Assembly (NCBI GenBank): GCA_019648995.1
Contig: BLXT01000975.1
Location: forward strand, 1,760,375-1,784,833
Length of the DNA: 24,459 nt
Source: Plakobranchus ocellatus
Lineage: Eukaryota; Mollusca; Gastropoda; Plakobranchidae
Direction: 5' to 3'
The notes under the pieces are model-generated. The model ran no database searches, was not told where the DNA came from, and saw only the letters and a program-made list of their open reading frames with translations. Position numbers and translations under genes: made by a program. Numbering within the stretch: position 1 is the stretch's first letter; each line of letters opens with the position of its first letter. Positions 1-7,676 of this stretch are shown one piece after another.

Positions 1-336
1 AGGGGGAAAAAATATGATAAACATAATTAAGCAAACATGTTGAAGCGAAATTTGCCATTCAGTTATGAAAAGTCCCCCAAAATTAGTTTCTAAAACTAGC
101 ATAGAGTATCTCAGGGTGAACGCCAAAGACCCCGATTTTTTCAAAGCTGTTTTCGAAAAGATGAGATGCCTTACTTCCCATAAGTTTTTTTTTTTTTTTG
201 CGACAGTCATACGGAGGCAAAAGCGGTGTGGATAGAAGACAACAGAGGTAGGAAAGGCAAGAGGTGTAGAAACGGGGCCCAATTTATGCTTTGTCTAGTA
301 TCATCTTCTGGGCTAATCCCTTGTCTTATTCGGCCG
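1..336. other. Left-edge spacer, no gene recognised
   Basis: AT-rich sequence with a poly-T run near 187-199. Neither strand gives a reading frame that looks like protein. I see no transposon ends. Confidence 0.4.
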
Positions 337-384
337 TAGAGAGGGACACTAAGGTTTCTATAGAGAGGGACACTAAGGTTTCTA
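337..384. repeat. 24-bp perfect tandem duplication
   Basis: Two adjacent identical 24-base units begin with TAGAGAGGGACAC, at 337-360 and 361-384. A GA microsatellite follows 47 bp later. The open frame across both repeats translates to low-complexity RERERE and is not a gene. Confidence 0.9.
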
Positions 385-427
385 TTAGAGATTCTAAAGC
401 TGGAGCAGCAGTGAAGACATGGAAATG

Positions 428-430
<3 letters not shown>

Positions 431-482
<52 letters not shown>
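431..482. repeat. (GA)26 microsatellite
   Basis: An uninterrupted GA dinucleotide run of 52 bases lies inside a longer purine-rich tract that continues to about 540. Its length suggests it varies between individuals. Confidence 0.97.
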
Positions 483-486
<4 letters not shown>

Positions 487-820
487 AAAAAGGAAATAGA
501 GAGAGGAGGATTGAGGGAGTTGGAGAGAGAGGAGAACGCAGATGCAGAAGTAAGAACGAGAAACTACAATGGAAGATGTTCAGATGGACGTTTAAAACTT
601 TGGAGACAGCTGGACAGAGCCACCGTTTCTATTTTTTATAATTCTATCACTGCCTATCCCTGGGGAAAAAACCAACAGGTGTCTGTTCTAAGTTTGTTCT
701 AAGTTGTTTTACGTCCCCTAAGCTTTTACAGGAAACTTACTGATGAATGCATATGCCACCTTTCTAAATAGTCTTGTTTTGTGTTTCATAGGCCTAGAAA
801 TGCAGATTTTATGAAAAGTT
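483..820. other. Spacer, purine-rich then AT-rich; no gene
   Basis: Purine-rich sequence runs to about 540 and then gives way to ordinary AT-rich spacer. I found no coding signature and no repeat shared with the rest of the window. Confidence 0.4.
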
Positions 821-833
821 ACTCGATATACAA
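821..833 (+). repeat. Left copy of apparent target-site duplication
   Basis: The 13-mer ACTCGATATACAA occurs here and again at 1959-1971, directly after the TGA-repeat tail of the retrotransposon fragment. A 13-base match in exactly that position is very unlikely by chance, so I read the pair as the target-site duplication of the insertion between them. Confidence 0.7.
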
Positions 834-1958
834 CCTGGAGCCATCTGCTGCACATGGCTATCCCTGCCGAACGAGGTGTTTGGATTGGAATCACAAAGCC
901 TCTTAACGTTGTTAACTAAGGTTTCGATATGGTTTTGGCTCATGATTTTTCATTCTTGGGAAGTTATACAGCAGTGGTTTCCCCTTGCCTATGCTGGTTT
1001 GTGTACGGGTTCTCCGCTAGCCTTCGTCTTGCAACTAACCCACAAGGCAGTGGGGATCTATGGTGGCCGTTGTCCTATTAAATCTTCCGCCCTTTGCAGG
1101 TCTTATTTTTAGTTCTACTGGGTCCCACAGCCCTCCTCATCAATTTAAAATTGATGGGGTTACCAGTTTAATCGCCGATTGTCCGATGGATGCAGTTTAA
1201 CGTCATGCCCAGGAAACTTTTAGATACTGTAGTTTTAGAGAGCGAAAGAATGGGCCTGTCTTTGAATGTAAAGAAAACAGAATGTATGGTCATCTCAAAG
1301 AAATTCCTTATCCCCAAGTGCAATCTCGTTAGCAAAGGCGAAAAAATCAAACAAGTTACAAAATTCAAATATCTAGGTTACCTGATAACATCAGATGTCA
1401 GATGCACAAGTGAAATAAGTAAAAGAATAGCCATGGTTAAAGATACATTCCAAAAAATGAAACCTGGCAAATAGAAACATAACTATGACAACCAAAATAA
1501 GGGTAATTAATACATATTATGTATGGTCAGTGCTATTGTATGGTAGTGAGTGTTGGACAATAAACAAAGAAATAGGGAAAAAAAAAACTAGAAGCAGTTG
1601 AGACGTGGTTTATCAGAAGAATGATGAGGATATCATGGAAAGAAAAAAAGTCAAATGAATTGGTTCTGAAAGAGGCTAATCTTGAGCGATCACTAATTAA
1701 AACCATTAGACAGAGGCAATTACAGTTTTTAGGCCATATTTGCCGGCGTAAGGGTTTAGAACACTTAGCAATCACTGGAAAGATCGAAAACAAACGCAGT
1801 AGAGGTAGACAGAGAATAACTTTTATTGAAAATCTTAAGTCATGGGCAATAGGCAAGGGTAGCAATAACAGCTTTATAATATTAACTGAGAATAGGTATG
1901 AGTGGAGGAACACGATAGCCAACGTCTGTTCCAGACAAGGTACCTGATGATGATGATG
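834..1958 (+). mobile_element. Non-LTR retrotransposon fragment, copy 1 (5'-truncated, frameshifted)
   Basis: The C-terminal third of a non-LTR (LINE-type) reverse transcriptase. One frame at about 1213-1474 has the thumb-region signature NVKKTECMVISKK and the motif FKYLGYLITSD. After frame breaks, a second frame at 1621-1947 gives RRMMRISW, LQFLGHICRRKGLEHLA and GKIENKRSRGRQR, the usual tail of this polymerase class. The stop codon is the first TGA of a (TGA)5 tail (1945-1959), so there is essentially no 3' UTR; this is typical of RTE-like elements, but I infer the clade. The catalytic YxDD box is absent. Apparent target duplications flank the block at 821-833 and 1959-1971. The stretch 834-1212 shows no RT similarity and does not match copy 2. 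It is a dead copy; the sister copy is at 7677-8575 on the other strand. Confidence 0.85.
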
Positions 1959-1971
1959 ACTCGATATACAA
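1959..1971 (+). repeat. Right copy of apparent target-site duplication
   Basis: ACTCGATATACAA follows the TGA tail, identical to 821-833. The first A may be shared with the last TGA of the tail. Confidence 0.7.
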
Positions 1972-3060
1972 AAGCGGCTCATGGGTATGAGCATTGGTTG
2001 GGCATACCCTCAATTTGCGGAGTCCCTGGTGGGGTTTCAGGTCCCAGTTTCTTAATCTCTAATTTTTCTTTTAGGCTCCTTTCGCAAAATGAATACCGCA
2101 AAATATCGTCTGTTGTCTTCATTACCACAAATGTGGCAAGTTTTGTCGATTGATATTGAACTCGATTGATCAAGAGCCTTTTGAAATCACTTTAGCCTAC
2201 ATTTAGAAATCACTATCTAGATCATCACAATAAGGCAAACCTTAAAATGAAATGGAGATCAACAGCTTCAACAATAATAATCTCAACAGAGAGAGAGCAT
2301 TGCATGAGAAAATAATGTAGGCAATTAAACTCTCCTCAAGTCAAAGACACTGAAATTTTGAGTCCGCATAATAGTTTCACAATGTCATCTAACTGAGTCA
2401 CATCTTCACATGACAAACCTGTCATTCCGAATTTGTGCATCTAATCCTGGAATAAGCCTCTCAAGAAAATGGCCTTCTTTCAGTCATGAAATTTCTTATC
2501 ATAAACATGTCAGTGCCACAGCTCTCACAGGGACCAGGGCAAGCCCGCTCATCACACCTGCAACCTCTTGTTGGGAGAAGCTAATGGAACAAAAACCTAC
2601 TCCTAGTTGACAGCCGTCCTTATTACAAGTACCGGTAATTGGTCTTAATTATTAGAAGTTAGTCCTCTCGGCTCTTTTATTATTTTTGTTGTGAGTGAAC
2701 CAAGATTACTCATAAAAAATAGAATATTATTATGCGTTCAGGTTGCGTGAAACTTGATTTTGGAAACGTCTAGCGGCAATCATACCTCATTAGTATTTAA
2801 TTATTTAAGGGCTTGCAAACACAAGAGTATCTTCCAGATTCTAGAGGGTTGCCCTTGACTGCGCAGAGAAAGACAAGTGGGAGAGTGCTTACATCACGAG
2901 GATTCCCGCCGGACAGGGGCGATGAGGCGAGAACGCGAAAGTATGGGTCTACGGGTATGCCCTGCCTTCTTGTTAGATCAATAGGGCAAGACAATGCTTT
3001 CCCTGATCAAGGCCCAGCTCATTCTTCTCGCTCTTTCCTTGTTAATTGCAGGTCGCTGTA
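1972..3060. other. Spacer without a recognised gene
   Basis: Mixed AT-rich sequence. Open frames at 2410-2610 (+) and 2797-3061 (both strands) have no recognisable domain. Read on the - strand, 2400-2460 gives a short stretch, RLIPGLDAQIRNDRF, that looks protein-like but is soon interrupted; I could not assign it. It may all be intron or upstream sequence of the CISD gene. Confidence 0.35.
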
Positions 3061-3201
3061 ATGGAACTTGGTTGGGCGAGCTACAACTGCGGTAAACCAG
3101 CAGTCGGCGGCCGCGGCCGCCTCCTTCGGCATAGTAGCCAGCTCGGCGTCTAAACTCTCTATGTTGGGGTTGTGCGTTAGAGAGGAGAGCGGATTGTTCA
3201 C
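3061..3201. other. GC- and CpG-rich island with overlapping NotI-type palindromes
   Basis: A sharply GC-rich patch in AT-rich surroundings, centred on GCGGCCGCGGCCGC at about 3107-3120. On the - strand an open frame from 3201 to 3019 encodes 60 residues including MPKEAAAAADCWF and KFHYSDLQ. The + strand has a 30-codon frame starting at 3061, 8 bases after an acceptor-like TTAATTGCAG. Either could be a real first exon or part of an old repeat; no homologue comes to mind. It could be an unmethylated promoter island, possibly for CISD, whose first exon is missing, but that is speculation. Confidence 0.3.
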
Positions 3202-3897
3202 TGTTATTTCTCTCTCTTTCTATTTTCTTTTTTTTTTTTTATAGAAATTAATATTTTTTAAAAATGTATTTATTTATTTTCGTCATTGCAGGCTGGTCAG
3301 GCCCCAGCCAATCTGGTTGGGCATTGCCCACCCTGTCCATATAGACGAGCCGCCGTTGTATATTATGATAAGCATTATGATAAACATGTGATTACACGGT
3401 CGAGCTACAAAGAAACAACTGTCTACGTCGGATAAAATTTAAGCACTTCCTTCAACTATGGACCTCGGTAGGTGATTCCGGGTCAAACACACTCGGTGCC
3501 CTTGTATGCAAAGCTCAATGCTAACCCGCTTCCAATGCGTTGTTACATGTTAGATTCTCTTCAAAGCCAAATCTCTAATCTTGATCGAAATCTAGGAGCT
3601 CTAGAGTAAAAGAAACTGAATTAGGTTTGGGATTTTTTTTTAAAGAGCTTGGACGAACAAACTGTTTGCTCAGGGACTGCAAGTGATTTTAAAACATGGG
3701 TTTTGATGTTGCAGGTACGTAGATATCTAGATCTAGATCTGTCTCTTTAGATATCTAATTTAGATCTACAAGTGGACCCCTAGTTTTTCTAGATTTTCAC
3801 ACCGGCGAACCATTCAGTGCAATCCATGAGCTTTCGTTTGTCAAAGACATGTGTTGGAAGGATTTCCGATAATGCACGTATAGAGGCGCTTTTTCGG
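3202..3897. other. AT-rich spacer with TAGATCTAGA palindrome cluster
   Basis: No coding potential seen. A poly-T tract lies at about 3227-3240. At 3720-3770 the palindromic words AGATATCT and TAGATCTAGATCT are clustered. At 3886-3896 GCGCTTTTTCG repeats the outer end of the neighbouring inverted-repeat element, probably a partial duplication of its terminus. Confidence 0.5.
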
Positions 3898-4156
3898 GCG
3901 CTTTTTCGTTTGTTCCCACCCCGACTTTTTATATAGGCCTAGAGATTCTAGATCTAGCTATATTATCCGATATGAGCAAACAAAAAAAGTGTCAAATTGT
4001 GTTAGATTTTGTGTGAAAATAATAATATTTTCATTAGAACTTGGCCAGCGACCTCTTCATTTCTTTGATGGATTAGTAAGATAGAGCCAGATCGAATATT
4101 ATAGCTAGAATCTAGGCCTATATAAAAAGTTGGGGTGGGAACAAACGAAAAAGCGC
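3898..4156 (+). mobile_element. MITE-like element, inverted-pair member A (~259 bp)
   Basis: A non-coding element with terminal inverted repeats of roughly 45 bp. The left end reads GCGCTTTTTCGTTTGTTCCC and continues with CACCCCGACTTTTTATATAG. The right end is its imperfect reverse complement, ending GAACAAACGAAAAAGCGC. It encodes no transposase, so it would need one in trans. Its reverse complement follows immediately as member B. The superfamily is unknown because no clean target duplication is visible. Confidence 0.75.
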
Positions 4157-4420
4157 CCTTTTTCGTTCGTTCCCACCCCGACTTTTTATATAGGCCAAGA
4201 TTCTAGCTAGGCCCTACATTATTCGACCTGGCTGTATCTTCCTAATCCATCGAAGAAATGAAGAGGGCACAGGCCAAGTTATTATGAAAATATTATTATT
4301 TTCACACAAAATCTTCACAATTTAACACTTTTCATTTGCTCCTATCGGATAATACAGCTAGATATTGAATCTCTAGGCCTATATATAAAAAAGTCAGGGT
4401 GGGAACAAACGAAAAAGGGC
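4157..4420 (-). mobile_element. MITE-like element, inverted-pair member B (~264 bp)
   Basis: The reverse complement of 3898-4156, with scattered substitutions and small indels along its whole length. Shared internal words include AATGAAGAGG, TTTTCACACAAAATC and ATCGGATAATA. The two members abut at 4156/4157, so the 520 bp together form a large imperfect palindrome, and each member has its own terminal repeats. It is non-coding. Confidence 0.75.
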
Positions 4421-4482
4421 TGCGCATTCTATGGATCCATATACTAGGCCTATTTGTCAGTTTTTACTCTATTTGTTGATCA

Positions 4483-4818
4483 ATCGGCACTGGTGGAGGA
4501 CTGCGGTCCCTATCAGTTTTCCTCCTAAATTGGATAGCCATTTCGATTATTTAACGCCAATGAGTGTACAAACTACTACTAGTACTACTTCGATATGTTT
4601 TTTTTTTATGATTTAATGTTTCTTAAACGGCTGGCTCTATTTTTATGAAAATTTGAAAAAAAATTTTATTCTCACACCATCAGCTACATCCGAAATGAAG
4701 AGGCAATATTTTAGATCTAGATTTAATATCTAGATCTAGACTCTAACGTCAAATAATCGAAATGGCCGACTTCCTCAGGTGGGCAAAGTAGGGACCGCAG
4801 TCCTCCACCAGTGCCGAT
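4483..4818. mobile_element. 336-bp element with ~73-bp inverted arms
   Basis: The arms 4483-4512 and 4789-4818 are perfect 30-bp reverse complements (ATCGGCACTGGTGG...). Similarity resumes further in at 4537-4556 and 4747-4766 (GCCATTTCGATTATTT), giving arms of about 72-74 bp around a 190-bp loop. The loop shares the words GAAATGAAGAGG and TTATGAAAAT with the MITE pair just to the left, so it may be a relative. No coding. It is a foldback or MITE-type element, or a natural hairpin-forming locus. Confidence 0.75.
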
Positions 4819-4929
4819 CAATCTATCTAGATCTCACCTATAGATTTTAATTCGTTCTAAAATAAATCCTACCACTGAGATTACATCGTCCACATTGTTG
4901 TCTGCCATTGTTGTAAACATAAGTTAACT

Positions 4930-5136
4930 ATAAATATGGCTATCACCCTGAACACCTAAATAGTTTACCTGGTCGCTCTCCATTATAGTTCCCATTCTTC
5001 TGCTTGTCTGTCGATAGATCATGCTGCGGGCTGTTTTATCTTTTCCCCTGATGTTATCAATATATGAGGTTGATGGTCTGCCTTTCTTTCTTTTCCCCCA
5101 TCAGTTTACCCTGCATCACAGTCTTCATCAGATCAC
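4930..5136 (-). pseudogene. Non-LTR reverse transcriptase C-terminal remnant, second family (right part interrupted)
   Basis: Read on the - strand, this gives DLMKTVMQGKLMG followed, after a frameshift, by GRPSTSYIDNIRG and a decayed tail. The pattern (GKxxGxRxRGRPxxxWxDNIRxW) is the standard C-terminal end of LINE-type polymerases. It differs from the copies at 834-1958 and 7677-8575, so it is a separate element. It stops at the TTAA that marks the edge of the MITE at 5144. A second piece of RT-like sequence lies on the far side of that MITE at 5560-5640. Confidence 0.6.
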
Positions 5137-5143
5137 TTTTTAA

Positions 5144-5553
5144 CCCTATCCGTACGAGGTGTTTTATTGTCGTATCCGTACGTCAGGGGTAACTGAGTGA
5201 CCCCACATTTTATTATCAATATACTTTAATCCCTATGTGTGGGGTAACTGCGTGTCCCCATATCGTGGGGGTATAGTAAAAAAAAATTGCTATATATATT
5301 ATATACCTATTCATACGTCGGGGGTAACAAAATTACTCCATACCTTACATCTATGGTAAAAAATAATGGAGGGTTTCAGAAATGACCACAGGTAAGTTCA
5401 AAATTGAATTTCTGTGTTTCATTATTAATTAATCGTATGTCAAATTGAATTTTTGAGGAATGCTGAAAAGCTGAAAGAAAAATTCCCATTTTAAGTATTT
5501 AAAAAAAATTTAAAACAAGCCTTGGGATAACAATATTACCCCACACATACGGA
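5144..5553 (+). mobile_element. piggyBac-like MITE, copy 1
   Basis: The left end is TTAA followed by CCCTATCCGTACGAGGTG, with TTAA at 5140-5143. TTAA targets and CCC-starting termini are the known hallmark of piggyBac elements. The right end ends ACACATACGGAT and has lost the expected GGG-TTAA. A clear second copy lies at 18815-19164 in the opposite orientation. Inside are three degenerate repeats of a word like ATCCGTACGTCGGGGTAAC (5168, 5231, 5310), and the inverse form lies at the right end. It is non-coding and would depend on a transposase elsewhere. The family assignment is inference. Confidence 0.6.
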
Positions 5554-5559
5554 TCGTGT

Positions 5560-5640
5560 ATCCTAAGTATCTGAATTTTAGTTTGTTGATTGTATTTGAA
5601 TTATAGGTCTGTATTGATTTCTTCCAGCACACTTTTACTT
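5560..5640 (-). pseudogene. Non-LTR reverse transcriptase fragment, second family (upstream part)
   Basis: On the - strand the stretch leading into the MITE reads NTINKLKFRYLGY, the FKYLGY motif that sits about 100 residues before the C-terminal GKxxGxRxR motif in LINE polymerases. It is very short. With 4930-5136 it brackets the MITE in the correct order, but the intervening ~100 residues are missing, so a deletion accompanied or followed the MITE insertion. Confidence 0.45.
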
Positions 5641-5668
5641 TTAGATACTATGCAACAGTAAAATTGGA

Positions 5669-6833
5669 TTAAAAATTACAATAAAAACTTCCCAACCAAA
5701 ATAAGTGTTTTCCACATACGAGCATTTGTAACATGACCAACTTTTGGCTACTTTGTTGCTTGTTGCTTCGAGTTATGTTGATACACTGAGCATGGAACCA
5801 GACATTGCATAATTCGCACTCATTCATTAATTGTCCATTTTCTGGGCAACGGCATACACAGTGGATGTCTGTTGTCGAAGTAGAAACAATCGTCATCCAT
5901 AGCAACTGGGATCCAGTGGTTGTGTGTATGGACAATTTGCATAAACAGACCTTTCTGCACACTAAAACTAAAGTTCTGTTGTAATAATGTGTCCTGTAGG
6001 CCATTTGTCTCTGCTGTCATAAAATGTATTGCGCAGCGTTGATGTGATTGTCGTTCAGGTATGCTGTTGGAGATTCTAATTCTACAGTGTCATCATAAGA
6101 TAGCTTTTGACCACTGGTTGGAAGATGTTGCAGTTCATCCTTATTCTGGCAGGTGTTTAAGTTGTGACAATGTGTTGAGCAAATACTGCTCTTGACTCGA
6201 GATGGGCATTGTTTAGAATTACATCCTGAGATACAGTCACAATATCCTTTTCTAAATTTATTTTCTGGATGCTGTCCTTTGGCAGTCTCACAAACTTTGA
6301 TGTCCTAAGTGAGGTCTGGGGTTACTTCACCGGAGAATTTTTCTAGATCCACCACTAAATGTTTCGACTTTAAGCGACTGTGTTTTGTTGCTAGAGAATA
6401 TGACTTGTCTTTTTACCCCATGGATCTAAGTTATCAAGGCTGGTAAATGTTTCAGGTCTGTGGAAGCCCTATCCAACATAGGTATACCTACAGACACAAC
6501 ATCCCTTACACTGAAGGTTGTGATTTTTATTCTCTTCTTTTTATTGTAAAAATTTCCATTCTTTCCACAGCCTCCACAGTTTTCCTGTTTGCCCTTTTGT
6601 GTGTCTATTTTGATCCTTCTCTGAAAGTGCATCATCATCTGGAGACAGGTCTGGGTTGGGGGTGACTTGGTGTCAGGGTCAAGGTGTTCATGGACGTCTG
6701 CTTCATTAAGCTGTGTCAAGGTTGTTCTTGGTGTGGGAAATGGCCTCTGTTTGTTTGATTTAATGACGTATGCTTCATAAAGCTGTGTCAAGGTTGTTCT
6801 TGACGCTGGAATAGGCGTATGAGACATGTCCAC
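5669..6833 (-). pseudogene. Decayed C-terminal part of a KRBA2/Ginger-like transposon polyprotein
   Basis: Modules lie in order on the - strand but in several frames. First, at ~6509-6435, a hinge VSVGIPMLDRASTDLK, like the GDxVxVxIPxxDR segment that follows the integrase core in KRBA2-like proteins. Then, at ~6300-6060, LATKHSRLK and a Cys-rich cluster (CDC, GCNSKQC, CSTHCH, TCQN). Then YLNDNHINAAQ and, after a frameshift, TNGLQDTLLQQNFSF and IVHTHNHWIPVA (to ~5880), the start of an Ulp1-like (C48) peptidase with its His-Trp. Then, in a third frame, a PHD finger from ~5860: CVCRC, ECELC, WFHAQC, and its last CxxC (WSCYKC, ~5725) in yet another frame. The peptidase half with the catalytic Cys is missing. 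Premature stops and at least three frame changes show that it is dead. The Ginger assignment is inference from memory of this domain order. Confidence 0.65.
6699..6802. repeat. Pair of 32-bp direct repeats, 72 bp apart
   Basis: TGCTTCATTAAGCTGTGTCA... at 6699-6730 and TGCTTCATAAAGCTGTGTCA... at 6771-6802 differ by one base in 32. The 72-bp period is a multiple of three and lies in the open frame of the - strand transposon remnant, where it encodes two copies of RTTLTQL. It is a local tandem-type duplication within the linker. Confidence 0.85.
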
Positions 6834-7676
6834 CGTTCTGGAAATATCCCAAATTACAGATTCGTTCCGGAATTTTACCTGAGAATGAAATGCATTTTAA
6901 TCACAAAATTCTGAATTTTGTTGATTTGTGATTGGACGTACCTTTTGCAATAAAGCTAGTATAGGTTTAGCGGCGTTTCTTTGCATAAGTAGCACAAGAA
7001 TCTTGGGGAACATAAAATCAAAGTAATAAAAAAATTTAATAGCGCCAACACTGCACAGCACAACAAAATTGTCAAACTTATTACATGTGCTCTTGGTTAG
7101 ACCACTCTTTCATAAAAACAAATCAAAACAAAAAAAAACCACTCCCAGTCACCGTACACGCCTCTTGCATGCTGGCTGAAGAGGGGTTGATGAGAGATGG
7201 GGCAAACATATCAGTGCAATACATAGAGATATGTCATTCGTAGGCCTACCATCACTGACTAGTCATTCACACTGAGACATCATTCAGCTGGACTGGGTTT
7301 TTTTTTTTTTTTCAACGAACATATCCTTACGAGGAAAGCAAATACGAAAATTCTGATGTGAAATCAGCGAACTTACATTAAGAGACTCAGGGCAGCAGAA
7401 TTGCAATTTTCATAGAAAAAAGCAATTTTGGGAAAAAAATTTTTCCCGTTTTTTGATCTGTCTGCTTTAGGTCAGTAGTTTGATTAAACTTAATTATTTC
7501 GACTTTGAGACTTTGTGTGCAATGTCTTAATACAACCACAGTGTCTTAAAAAGGGTAGCCTAATCTGATATAAATCCATTATGAAATTTTAAGGTTCGGC
7601 ATGAGACTTTCTGATTGAAACGAGGCTCTAGTCATTGCCAGTTCTGTGATAATAATGAACTACCTTGTTATAGATC
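6834..7676. other. Spacer without a recognised gene
   Basis: AT-rich, with poly-T at about 7299-7312. No open frame of protein character and no inverted termini found. Confidence 0.4.

Noticed and set aside
291-641. 116-codon open frame with a RERERE run
   Set aside because: It is a translation of the GA microsatellite and the 24-bp duplication; no protein features.
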